A stretch of DNA of 13,406 nt from CBFGRU01 sp965651255 (GTDB lineage: Bacteria > Planctomycetota > Phycisphaerae > Phycisphaerales > SM1A02): assembly GCA_965651255.1 (NCBI GenBank), contig CBFGRU010000064.1, positions 1 through 13,406 on the forward strand, given 5' to 3'. Positions 1 to 6,837 of this stretch are shown here, in pieces (positions within the stretch are counted from its first letter, which is position 1; every line of letters begins with the position of its first letter). A program made the position numbers and the translations under genes. Under the pieces are notes generated by a model. It had not been told where the DNA came from. It saw only the letters and a list, made by a program, of their open reading frames with translations, and did not search any database.

Positions 1-1
1 C

Positions 2-62
2 CAATCTGGCAGGCCCGGGCTTCATGGGCCGGGGTGATGGCAGCGAAGCTCGCGACGCACAT
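2..62 (-). CDS. Possible start of a divergent gene, cut by the left edge
   Basis: An ATG reading leftwards from 62 opens a frame that stays open to the window edge, about 20 codons. An AGGA ribosome-binding-like sequence lies about six bases upstream, in the complement of 68-71. The translated start is hydrophobic in its first half and could be part of a signal peptide. This is too little to identify a product. Two plus-strand frames are also open across the same bases, so this could instead be the 3' end of an upstream gene. If the minus-strand reading is right, the chaperonin operon is divergently transcribed from this gene and the promoters lie around 63-215. Confidence 0.2.
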   Translation of the reverse strand, partial: MCVASFAAITPAHEARACQI

Positions 63-84
63 CCGTTTCCTATGGCGATAACTT

Positions 85-112
85 CTTGAAAACAAGCTGC
101 TTGCGTGCATTT
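85..112 (+). promoter_or_regulatory. Possible heat-shock (sigma-32-like) promoter
   Basis: CTTGAAA at 85-91 matches the sigma-32 -35 consensus. After 14 bases, TGCATTT at 106-112 partly matches the -10 consensus CCCATnT. It lies about 100 bases ahead of the preferred start of the receiver-like gene and could drive the whole groES-groEL unit. Only motif similarity supports it, and whether this organism has a sigma-32-type factor is not visible here. No CIRCE inverted repeat is present upstream of either groES or groEL, so HrcA control is not supported. Confidence 0.3.
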
Positions 113-215
113 CCCGGCTCAGGCCGTCGGCACGCAGGTTGCGTTGGCCATTGGACCAGCCGTGAAGTCATCGTCGGCTGTTTGTTGTGAATTGTGGCAG
201 TTCCACCCGAATCGA

Positions 216-689
216 ATGCACGAGACTCCATTGCCATCCCGATCTCGACTGAACCTGCTCGTTTCCTACGGCGGTTGGCGGCAGGAGTCGTGGGCGGATC
301 AATTGCCTCGCCTGCTCGACCCGTTGGGGATTCAGTCGATGAAGGCCAGTTCCGGGCGAGCCGCAACGGAGATCATTCGAAACCATCCCGTTCACATTGC
401 GGTGGTCGATCTGACCATTCCGCTGGAAGAACAGGCACCGGATCCGACTTCCAGCGAACCTGCGGGCCTGCGCATTCTGCAGTTGCTGCGACGTTTGGAC
501 CAGCCCCCACCCACGGTGGTGGTCCGCCCGACAACTGCCTCGCGCCGGGAGAGCGATCGAACACTTGCCTCTGCTTTGCGCGAAGGCGCATTTGCGGTGC
601 TTGATCAGCCCGTTCATCTGGAGTCCATGCTTGAAGTGATGCGCCGGATTCTTCGCCGGCACTATGCAAACAACTGGCCGGCCGCGTGA
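216..689 (+). CDS. Degenerate response-regulator receiver-domain protein
   Basis: A stand-alone protein of 157 residues with the alternating strand-helix pattern of a CheY-like receiver. The phospho-acceptor position appears kept as D65, in an A-V-V-D-L-T-I-P strand, and a T-T pair follows the fourth strand at 106-107. Two key parts of the site are missing. The N-terminal acidic pair is replaced by S17-Y18, and the invariant lysine of the K-P motif is Q131 in D-Q-P. Ordinary phosphorylation chemistry is therefore unlikely, and a phosphorylation-independent scaffold or regulator is more plausible. There is no output domain. I chose ATG 216 because the fold begins just after it. An in-frame ATG at 105 would add a cysteine-rich, non-domain stretch and would overlap the possible promoter. 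It ends 69 bases before groES on the same strand, so it may be co-transcribed with the chaperonin genes. Confidence 0.7.
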   Translation: MHETPLPSRSRLNLLVSYGGWRQESWADQLPRLLDPLGIQSMKASSGRAATEIIRNHPVHIAVVDLTIPLEEQAPDPTSSEPAGLRILQLLRRLDQPPPTVVVRPTTASRRESDRTLASALREGAFAVLDQPVHLESMLEVMRRILRRHYANNWPAA

Positions 690-700
690 TGGTCGGAACA

Positions 701-729
701 TTGCTTTGCACTGACCGATTTCCTCTAAC
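701..729 (+). promoter_or_regulatory. Weak candidate sigma-70-type promoter ahead of groES
   Basis: TTGCTT at 701-706 and TCTAAC at 724-729 are separated by 17 bases. They match the housekeeping consensus at only three and four of six positions. Its position in the 69-base gap before groES is sensible, but the match is weak enough to be chance. Confidence 0.2.
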
Positions 730-758
730 CACCTTGGCACCATCAGGAGAAGGTAATC

Positions 759-1049
759 ATGAAGGTTCGACCACTGGGCGACAAGATTCTCATCAAACGG
801 GCTGAAGCCCAGACCAAGACCGATTCAGGCATCTACCTGCCCGAGAGCGCGAAGGACAAGCCCAAGCAAGGGTCAGTCGTGGCGATCGGGAGCGGCATCC
901 TGAACAAGAAGACGGGTGAGTACCTGCCGTTCTCGGTGAAGAAGGGTGATCAGGTCATTTTCACCAGCTATGCCGGCACGGAAGTGAAAATCGACGGCGA
1001 AGAACTGCTCATCATGACCGAGGATGACATTCTCGGCATTATCGAATGA
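759..1049 (+). CDS. groES: Co-chaperonin GroES (Cpn10)
   Basis: GroES forms the heptameric lid that caps the GroEL cavity during ATP-driven folding in the cytoplasm. The 96-residue product has the usual family length and opens with the typical M-K-V-R-P-L-G-D-K start. The mobile loop occupies about residues 17-35 and carries the G-I-Y-L tripeptide region (I25-Y26-L27), which docks onto the GroEL apical domain. The beta-barrel core with a V-V-A-I-G-S-G turn follows, and the C-terminal D-D-I-L-G-I-I-E strand is intact. A clear AGGAGA ribosome-binding site at 745-750 fixes the start. It is unusual in not being followed directly by groEL: two small genes, 1102-1335 and 1366-1575, fill a gap of about 600 bases. 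All four genes run in the same direction and probably share a transcript. Confidence 0.97.
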   Translation: MKVRPLGDKILIKRAEAQTKTDSGIYLPESAKDKPKQGSVVAIGSGILNKKTGEYLPFSVKKGDQVIFTSYAGTEVKIDGEELLIMTEDDILGIIE

Positions 1050-1101
1050 TCCACTCACCGGCCTGTCACCGCGGTGAACCCATCAACGGAAGTGAGGCGA
1101 C

Positions 1102-1335
1102 ATGGAACGCGGCCCGCTGATCTCCATACTCCGTGACATGAAGGACACGGATAAGGAACTTGACATCATCGTGCTTGGGAAAGACGACTCGGTGCAGATT
1201 CGCAATGTGAAAGACGTTGTTGAACTGCACTCGTCACATGGCATCAAGATCACGACCGCCCAGAACTACATCTGGCTTGACGCCTCGCACGTTTCGATGG
1301 CCTACCAGGCCCGGATGGACATCGACAACGATTAG
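1102..1335 (+). CDS. Small unknown protein A between groES and groEL
   Basis: A 77-residue acidic protein with no signal peptide, membrane segment or cysteine. I do not recognise a named family. A short N-terminal helix (about residues 5-14) is followed by what looks like four or five beta strands: 20-25, 30-36, 39-43, 47-51 and 56-59. It ends in D60-A-S-H-V64 and a short tail, the size and pattern of a small beta-barrel such as an SH3- or Sm-like fold (inference). Its core aligns with the next gene at N35, K49-I-T51 and D60-A-S-x-V64, so the two are probably paralogues. A purine-rich GGAAGTGAGG ribosome-binding region lies just upstream. Its position inside the chaperonin operon suggests a role linked to protein folding or stress, but nothing in the sequence shows what that is. 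Confidence 0.75.
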   Translation: MERGPLISILRDMKDTDKELDIIVLGKDDSVQIRNVKDVVELHSSHGIKITTAQNYIWLDASHVSMAYQARMDIDND

Positions 1336-1365
1336 TGTTCGATGCAGGACAGGAAATGACTCAGA

Positions 1366-1575
1366 ATGTCAATGACGACCGACCAGCTCCGCGCGGCCTT
1401 TGAGAAACTCAACGGCCAGCGAACCGTGCGGTTCATCTTCGAGCATGCTGAAGGATGCACGGTGAAGAATGCCCTGCTCGTTCCAATCGAAAGTGATCAG
1501 TTGATCAAACTGACCGACGGTGCACGAGAATTCGTTGTGGATGCTTCTCGCGTCGCCTGGATAGAAATCGGCTGA
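1366..1575 (+). CDS. Small unknown protein B between groES and groEL (paralogue of A)
   Basis: A 69-residue protein, also unrecognised, with an N-terminal helix (about 6-16) and then short beta strands at about 19-26, 31-34, 36-41, 45-49 and 55-58. It ends in D59-A-S-R-V63-A-W-I-E-I. N35, K48-L-T50 and D59-A-S-x-V63 line up with N35, K49-I-T51 and D60-A-S-x-V64 of the preceding protein at a nearly constant offset, which supports common descent by tandem duplication. It has one cysteine (C31) and no export signal. An AGGA at 1351-1354 precedes ATG 1366; a second in-frame ATG at 1372 is an alternative start. The 30-base gap from the previous gene and 72-base gap to groEL fit one transcript. Function is unknown. 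Confidence 0.75.
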   Translation: MSMTTDQLRAAFEKLNGQRTVRFIFEHAEGCTVKNALLVPIESDQLIKLTDGAREFVVDASRVAWIEIG

Positions 1576-1647
1576 GAGACTTACCCAGGCAAGTGCACAA
1601 ACTTCCAGACTTTGAGCTAGAACCTTAGAAGCAAGGAAAGAAGAACA

Positions 1648-3282
1648 ATGGCTGCTAAGCAAATTGCGTATGACAATGATGCCCGCGAGCGGATTCTGCG
1701 CGGAATCCAGAAACTCGCCAAGGCAGTAAAGGTCACACTCGGTCCCAGTGGTCGAGTTGTGGTGCTCGAAAAGAGCTTCGGATCACCCACCGTCACCAAG
1801 GACGGCGTCACTGTCGCCAAGGAGATCGAGCTTTCTGATCCCTATGAAAACATGGGGGCGCAGATGGTGAAAGAAGTCGCATCCAAGTCTTCCAAGGATG
1901 CCGGCGACGGAACCACGACTGCAACAATCTATGCCGAAGCGATTTTCGCCGAGGGGCTGAAGAATATCACGGCCGGTGCCAATGCCAATGCGGTCAAGCG
2001 CGGCATTGACAACGCGATCGAATCGATCGTTGATGAGCTCAAGCGGATGAGCAACCCGATCAAGACTTCCACCGAGATTGCACAGGTCGGCACATGCAGC
2101 GCCAATCAGGATGAGCGTATCGGCAAGATCATCGCTGAAGCGATGGACAAGGTCGGGAAGGACGGCGTCATCACCGTTGAAGAAGGAAAGTCTCTTGATA
2201 CAACCGTTGAACTCGTCGAAGGCATGCAGTTCGACAAGGGGTACCTGAGCCCCCACTTCGTCACCGACACCGCCAAGATGGAAGCGGTTCTCGAGGATGC
2301 ATACATCCTCATTCATGAGAAGAAGATCTCGAGCGCGAAGGACCTGATTCCAATCCTGGGCAAGGTGGCTGAGAGCGGCAAGCCGATCCTCATCATCGCG
2401 GAGGACATCGAAGGCGAAGCCCTTGCGACTCTGGTCGTGAACCGCCTGCGCGGTGTGCTCAAGGTTGCAGCGGTGAAGGCACCCGGCTTCGGAGATCGTC
2501 GGAAAGCGATGCTCGAGGACATTGCGATTCTTACCGGTGGCACCGCGATCATGGAAGAACTGGGTCTTGAACTTGACAAGATTTCGCTCAGCGATCTTGG
2601 CCGTGCCAAGAAGATCACGGTCGCGAAGGATGCGACAACGATTGTCGAAGGTGCCGGCAAAGCGAACGCAATCCAGGGACGCATCGAGCAGATCAAGGGG
2701 CAAATCGAAAGCTCCACCAGTGAGTATGATGCGGAGAAGCTCCAGGAACGACTGGCCAAGCTCGCCGGCGGTGTCGCTCAGATCAACGTCGGTGCAGCCA
2801 CCGAAGTTGAAATGAAAGAAAAGAAGGCGCGAGTGGAAGACGCTTTGCACGCCTGCCGCGCAGCCGTTGAAGAAGGCATTCTTCCCGGCGGTGGTGTTGC
2901 GGTCCTGCGTGCCCGCAAGGCCCTGGAGAATGCCCGCAAGAAGGCGAAGGGTGATGAGAAGATCGGCGTGGACATCGTCTTCCGCGCCGTGAGCGCTCCA
3001 GTCAAGCAGATCGCAGAGAACACTGGCCTCGATGGATCAATCGTCGCCCAGAAGGTCGAGGAATCCAAAGAGTCGAACTTCGGCTTCAATGCCCTGACCC
3101 ATGAGTACGAAGACCTAGTCAAGGCCGGCGTCATCGTTCCCACCAAGGTTGAACGTGTTGCGCTCCAGAATGCCGGTTCGATTTCCGGCCTGCTTCTCAC
3201 CACCGATGCCGCCATCGTTGAGATCAAGGAGAAGAAGGATAAGGCACCGGCCGGCGCGGGCATGGATGACTACGACTATTGA
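1648..3282 (+). CDS. groEL: Chaperonin GroEL (Cpn60)
   Basis: The 60-kDa chaperonin that encloses unfolded proteins and refolds them with ATP and GroES. The 544-residue product covers all three domains. ATP-site residues are at their standard numbers: the G-P-S-G-R loop at 32-36, D52 in T-K-D-G-V, and D87 in the D-G-T-T-T motif. The hydrolysis aspartate (D398 in E. coli) is retained in V-E-D-A-L. The Cpn60 signature A-A-V-E-E-G-I-L-P-G-G-G is present. A strong purine-rich site (AAGGAAAG) precedes ATG 1648. Two oddities are visible. The usual G-R-N-V-V-L is G-R-V-V-V-L here, so N37 is replaced. The C-terminal Gly-Gly-Met repeat tail is absent, replaced by a short A-P-A-G-A-G-M stretch ending D-D-Y-D-Y. 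Otherwise it looks fully functional and is the last gene before a terminator. Confidence 0.97.
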   Translation: MAAKQIAYDNDARERILRGIQKLAKAVKVTLGPSGRVVVLEKSFGSPTVTKDGVTVAKEIELSDPYENMGAQMVKEVASKSSKDAGDGTTTATIYAEAIFAEGLKNITAGANANAVKRGIDNAIESIVDELKRMSNPIKTSTEIAQVGTCSANQDERIGKIIAEAMDKVGKDGVITVEEGKSLDTTVELVEGMQFDKGYLSPHFVTDTAKMEAVLEDAYILIHEKKISSAKDLIPILGKVAESGKPILIIAEDIEGEALATLVVNRLRGVLKVAAVKAPGFGDRRKAMLEDIAILTGGTAIMEELGLELDKISLSDLGRAKKITVAKDATTIVEGAGKANAIQGRIEQIKGQIESSTSEYDAEKLQERLAKLAGGVAQINVGAATEVEMKEKKARVEDALHACRAAVEEGILPGGGVAVLRARKALENARKKAKGDEKIGVDIVFRAVSAPVKQIAENTGLDGSIVAQKVEESKESNFGFNALTHEYEDLVKAGVIVPTKVERVALQNAGSISGLLLTTDAAIVEIKEKKDKAPAGAGMDDYDY

Positions 3283-3326
3283 TCTGAAGAAGAGATCAGT
3301 CGCACTTATCAGCTTGACCCATTCAG

Positions 3327-3351
3327 GGCCCACGGTCATTGACCGTGGGCC
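3327..3351 (+). terminator. Hairpin terminator after groEL
   Basis: An almost perfect inverted repeat, GGCCCACGGTCA, a single central T, then TGACCGTGGGCC. It can form a GC-rich stem of ten pairs with a five-base loop. It is followed by TTGTACTTG, which is only moderately U-rich. It lies 45 bases past the groEL stop, where a transcription end is expected. The weak U-tract makes a purely intrinsic mechanism slightly less certain. Confidence 0.75.
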
Positions 3352-3406
3352 TTGTACTTGACCACGTGGGTGAATCTATTGCACCGGCCGAAACGAATCG
3401 CATGGT

Positions 3407-3805
3407 GTGATGGAGAGCACGCGTTTCACCATTCTTGTGGATCTCGACTGCCCCCTATGCAGAAAGGAGGCGCACCTCCTCCAGTGGCTGGATCGCCGAC
3501 ATCGCCGGCTGCGCCTGGTGAATATTGCTGAACCTTCGTTTCGACCGGAAGAGTACGGACGAACACATTCGGAGCTGATGGGTGAGATTCATGGTGTCAA
3601 GTCCGACGGCGAACTCGTGACCGGGATGGAAGTCTTCCGCCATGCATATCGGGCGGTCGGGCTGGGATGGATTCTCGCCCCAACTCGTTGGCCGATTCTT
3701 CGGTCTCTGTCGGACATGATGTACCGTTGGTTCGCGCGCCATCGATTGACGCTCACCGGAAGGGCCAGTGCCTGCCAGACCGGTTCCTGCCACCCGCGCC
3801 CCTGA
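3407..3805 (+). CDS. DUF393 / DCC-family thiol-disulfide oxidoreductase-like protein
   Basis: A 132-residue protein of the DCC family (PF04134, YuxK-like), predicted thioredoxin-fold redox proteins. The defining element is near the N-terminus: V-D-L-D-C15-P-L-C18-R, a C-x-x-C active site in the place of the family's Y-D-G-x-C-x-x-C. The usual Y and G are V and L here. A central G-E-L-V-T-G-M-E-V-F segment, an aromatic W-I-L-A-P-T-R-W-P stretch and the final Y-R-W-F-A-R-H-R follow the usual family layout. Two extra cysteines lie close to the C-terminus (C123 and C128). The start is GTG 3407 or the adjacent ATG 3410; no good ribosome-binding site separates them. It begins the plus-strand run after the groEL terminator, 35 bases from the next gene. 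Substrate is unknown. Confidence 0.8.
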   Translation: MMESTRFTILVDLDCPLCRKEAHLLQWLDRRHRRLRLVNIAEPSFRPEEYGRTHSELMGEIHGVKSDGELVTGMEVFRHAYRAVGLGWILAPTRWPILRSLSDMMYRWFARHRLTLTGRASACQTGSCHPRP

Positions 3806-3840
3806 TTACAGCAACCTGACTTTCCGCTACACTCGGCTCC

Positions 3841-4599
3841 ATGCCACGTGGGATCGAACAGTGGAACACTGCTGAACTGGCGCAACTGCCAACGAAGGGC
3901 GGATTTCGACTTCGCGGGATCGAGATGACCCGTACGGAGACCTTTACCGATGCGGCTTTTGCATTTGCCGTCACTCTCCTCGTCGTTTCGATCGATCAGA
4001 TCCCCACCACGATGGATGAGCTCTACGCCGCCTTGCGGGGGATACCGGCTTTCCTGATGAGCTTTGGTCTGCTGATGTTGTTCTGGAGCGGCCATTGGGC
4101 GTGGAGTCGTCGTTTCGGGTTGGAGGATCCCCCCAGCATATTGCTCTCTCTGGGGATGGTCTTTGTTGTCCTCTGCTATGTCTATCCGTTGAAGTTTCTA
4201 TCAAGTCTTTTTATGCTCTGGATCTCTGGTGGCGCACTGGCGACATCCGCAACGATTCATCAGGGTTCACACCTGTACAGCATCTTCATCATTTACGGAA
4301 TCGGGTTCGTCCTGCTATCTTTCATCGTTGTTCTCCTCAACGTGCATGCGCTCAGGCGTCAGCAATCGTTGGCGCTCAACCGACTCGAACTGTTTCTCAC
4401 CAGATGCGAAATCGGCGCGTGGGCAATCATCGGCGGTGTTGGTTTGCTTTCGGTGCTTTTGGCTGCACTGACCCCCCCGACCCAATACGGCATCCCCGGT
4501 TTTGTCTATATGTCCCTGGCGGTCATCATGCCGGTCTACGGAATATTGACTGGCAAGCGTGCCAAGTCACTGCAACCATCAGGTGCCGCAACACGGTGA
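3841..4599 (+). CDS. TMEM175-family (DUF1211) potassium-channel-like membrane protein
   Basis: A 252-residue integral membrane protein. The family hallmark is the R-x-x-x-F-S-D motif at the start of the first helix, present here as R31-T-E-T-F-T36-D37 (serine replaced by threonine), followed by A-A-F-A-F-A-V. In bacterial TMEM175 proteins this helix lines the pore of a leaky potassium channel. About six hydrophobic segments are visible, near residues 38-54, 66-84, 99-125, 144-168, 186-208 and 215-236, matching the single six-helix repeat of bacterial members. The cytoplasmic N-terminus of about 28 residues is longer than average. ATG 3928, directly before T-R-T-E-T-F, is an alternative start with little upstream support. 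Channel activity and ion preference are inferred from the family, and the S-to-T change in the motif leaves some doubt. Confidence 0.8.
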   Translation: MPRGIEQWNTAELAQLPTKGGFRLRGIEMTRTETFTDAAFAFAVTLLVVSIDQIPTTMDELYAALRGIPAFLMSFGLLMLFWSGHWAWSRRFGLEDPPSILLSLGMVFVVLCYVYPLKFLSSLFMLWISGGALATSATIHQGSHLYSIFIIYGIGFVLLSFIVVLLNVHALRRQQSLALNRLELFLTRCEIGAWAIIGGVGLLSVLLAALTPPTQYGIPGFVYMSLAVIMPVYGILTGKRAKSLQPSGAATR

Positions 4600-4645
4600 A
4601 AATGGAATCTCCTGCAACACGAAGTGAGAACGGTAGGAGTCCATA

Positions 4646-4924
4646 GTGCTCTGGTGGAGCGTGCTTACCTGGTACGGATTGGCGAGTGTCTTTACGATGA
4701 TTGCCTACTGGCGGGATAAACGTGCGGCACGTCGCCAACGACCGCGAACGCGCGAAACCACACTTCATGCCCTGGCAATGATCGGTGGATGGCCTGGCGC
4801 ATTGCTCGCGCAGCGGTTGATTCATCACAAGAGTCGCAAGAAGGTTTTCGTCCTCCTGACGATCATGATCGCTATTTGTCATCTGGCCATTACCTGGCTC
4901 CTCCTGTGGGCCATTCGGTCGTGA
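4646..4924 (+). CDS. DUF1294 small membrane protein
   Basis: A 92-residue membrane protein with the DUF1294 (PF06961) pattern. A first hydrophobic helix (about 3-20) leads into Y-W-R-D-K-R-A-A-R-R. T-L-H-A-L-A-M-I-G-G-W-P-G-A follows, then L-L-A-Q-R-L-I-H-H-K-S-R-K-K-V-F, and a second long helix at about 67-89. The G-G-W-P-G-A core and the H-K-S-R-K basic patch are the recognisable family signature. The start is GTG 4646, supported by a TAGGAG ribosome-binding site at 4634-4639; no ATG start fits. It lies 46 bases after the TMEM175-like gene and may be co-transcribed with it. The biochemical function of DUF1294 is not established. Some relatives are fused to a cold-shock domain, but none is present here. 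Confidence 0.85.
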   Translation: MLWWSVLTWYGLASVFTMIAYWRDKRAARRQRPRTRETTLHALAMIGGWPGALLAQRLIHHKSRKKVFVLLTIMIAICHLAITWLLLWAIRS

Positions 4925-5058
4925 TCGGGCCGGCAAACATGATTCCAACCGGTTCAGGGTGAAATGCTTACTTGATTTCAATGCCAGAATGCTATCGTTT
5001 CAGGACTACCCTCCGCTCGTGACCATTGATGATCGACTGAGGGAACGCGATCGCCGAC

Positions 5059-6822
5059 ATGATGGAGCGAGCTCAAGCAACTGATCACCGAGTGCCACCG
5101 CGGACTGAGATGGGAGTTCGTCCTGCGGCTGCGTTGAGAGATGTACTTCATGAGGGGTACCACTGGAGTGTGTTTCGCGCAGACCTGATGGCGGGGCTGG
5201 TTGTCGGTGTCATAGCGCTGCCACTCTCCATGGCACTCGCGATTGCATCGGGCGTACCTCCACAACACGGTCTGTACACCGCGATCATCGCAGGCGGCCT
5301 CATCGCCCTGCTCGGCGGATCGCGTGTTCAGGTCTCAGGTCCCACCGCTGCCTTTGTTGTTCTGCTGGTGCCAATCTCATCTCAGTTTGGTCTCAGCGGA
5401 CTGGCCGTCGCCAGCATGATGGCGGGCGTCATATTGCTCGCGCTCGGATGGTTTCGGCTCGGCCGATTGATTGAGTTTGTCCCCTATCCGGTCACGACCG
5501 GATTCACCGCAGGCATTGCCGTCGTCATTATGATCCTGCAATTGAAGGATTTTCTCGGCCTTCCCATTGACCATCTGCCCGAACATTTTGTTGAAAGAAT
5601 CTTCACTATTGCCTATGCACTTCCGGGGCTGCATTGGCCTGACGCCGCGTTCGGTATCACCACCCTGTTGTGCCTCCTCCTTTGGCCGCGTTTGTCGTCA
5701 CGGATTCCCGCTGCGTTGGTCGTTCTTCCGGCCGCCGGTCTTGCAGCATGGCTCCTGCCGCAATTCTTTGATGGCCTCAATGTCGCGACAATTCATTCAC
5801 GTTTCAGTTTCACGGGGCCGACGGGCGAAGTGCTGCATGGAATACCGCAATCTCTCCCGACACCGGGACTTCCATGGTTGCTTCCCGGACCAGGTGGGGA
5901 ACCATTGCACTTGGACTGGGACACGATTCGCTCACTCATGACGGCCGCATTTGCCATTGCGATGCTCGGCGCCATCGAATCACTGCTCTCGGCTGTTGTC
6001 GCAGACGGCATGGCTGGAACTCGTCATGATCCGGACTCAGAACTCTTCGCGCAGGGTGTCGGCAATCTGGCAACTCCTTTCTTTGGCGGTTTCGCGGCAA
6101 CCGGTGCGCTCGCTCGAACAGCAGCCAATGTACGGTCTGGCGCTCGTTCGCCGGTTGCCGCGATCATTCACTCCGGCTTTGTGATGGTTTCAGTGTTCGC
6201 GCTGGCTCCACTGTTGAGTCACCTTCCGATGGCATCGCTGGCAGCCATGCTGATGGTGGTCGCTCGAAACATGGCAGAAGTAAAGCACTTCAGCTTCGTC
6301 GTGCGCGTTGGACCGCGAAGCGATGCGCTCGTCCTGATCGTGTGCTTCTTGCTGACGGTCGTCTTCGACATGGTCATCGCCGTCAGTGTCGGCGTCGTCC
6401 TCGCTGCCATCCTGTTCATGAGACGAATGGCAGAGGTCGGGGGTGTACAACTCGTCAGCGACTCGGACAGCCGCTTTGCAACTCCACTCCCGCCAGCAGT
6501 TGCGTACTACCGACTTGCGGGCCCGCTCTTCTTCGGCGCAGCACAGAAAGCCATGAGTTCACTTCATACGATCTCACCCGAGAAGACCGTAGTGATCCTT
6601 GATCTCGAAGACGTTCCGGTCATCGATGCGACGGGACTGGTCAACCTCCGGTCATCCCTTGCACGATTGCACAGTCAATCCGTTCGCACCATCCTCAGCG
6701 GCATCCAGCCACAGCCGGCTGAGGTCCTCGAACGCGCCGGCCTGATGACAGACTCCGACGAACGGACTACCGCCGCCACCCGCGAAGAATCTATCGCCAA
6801 GGCGATTCGATGGTGCTCCTGA
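5059..6822 (+). CDS. dauA: SulP-family anion/dicarboxylate transporter with STAS domain (DauA-like)
   Basis: A 587-residue inner-membrane transporter. The membrane part (about residues 35-460) carries the SulP signature P-P-Q-H-G-L-Y-T-A-I, then G-G-S-R-V-Q-V-S-G-P-T-A-A-F-V. Further conserved blocks are A-M-L-G-A-I-E-S-L-L, P-F-F-G-G-F and A-R-T-A-A-N-V-R-S-G-A. A cytoplasmic STAS domain (about 480-587) contains G-P-L-F-F-G and the nucleotide-loop-like V521-I-D-A-T-G526. The pattern of these blocks is very close to E. coli DauA (YchM), a succinate/C4-dicarboxylate transporter, rather than to sulfate permeases. The substrate remains inference, since SulP members also move sulfate or bicarbonate. 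ATG 5059 is followed by a second ATG at 5062; the ribosome-binding site is weak. The 134-base upstream gap could hold its own promoter. It ends 15 bases from the convergent YkgJ-like gene. Confidence 0.9.
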   Translation: MMERAQATDHRVPPRTEMGVRPAAALRDVLHEGYHWSVFRADLMAGLVVGVIALPLSMALAIASGVPPQHGLYTAIIAGGLIALLGGSRVQVSGPTAAFVVLLVPISSQFGLSGLAVASMMAGVILLALGWFRLGRLIEFVPYPVTTGFTAGIAVVIMILQLKDFLGLPIDHLPEHFVERIFTIAYALPGLHWPDAAFGITTLLCLLLWPRLSSRIPAALVVLPAAGLAAWLLPQFFDGLNVATIHSRFSFTGPTGEVLHGIPQSLPTPGLPWLLPGPGGEPLHLDWDTIRSLMTAAFAIAMLGAIESLLSAVVADGMAGTRHDPDSELFAQGVGNLATPFFGGFAATGALARTAANVRSGARSPVAAIIHSGFVMVSVFALAPLLSHLPMASLAAMLMVVARNMAEVKHFSFVVRVGPRSDALVLIVCFLLTVVFDMVIAVSVGVVLAAILFMRRMAEVGGVQLVSDSDSRFATPLPPAVAYYRLAGPLFFGAAQKAMSSLHTISPEKTVVILDLEDVPVIDATGLVNLRSSLARLHSQSVRTILSGIQPQPAEVLERAGLMTDSDERTTAATREESIAKAIRWCS

Positions 6823-6837
6823 GACGGCTACGTTGGG

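Noticed and set aside
105..215. Upstream extension of the receiver-like protein from ATG 105
   Set aside because: The extra 37 residues do not fit the receiver fold, there is no good ribosome-binding site, and the start would fall inside the possible promoter. ATG 216 is preferred, though this is not proven.
690..758. CIRCE (HrcA operator) upstream of groES
   Set aside because: No TTAGCACTC-N9-GAGTGCTAA or near match is present here or in 1576-1647.
1783..2850. Long open frame antisense to groEL (about 355 codons)
   Set aside because: It lies wholly within groEL on the other strand and its translation has no recognisable domain. It is explained by the codon bias of groEL.
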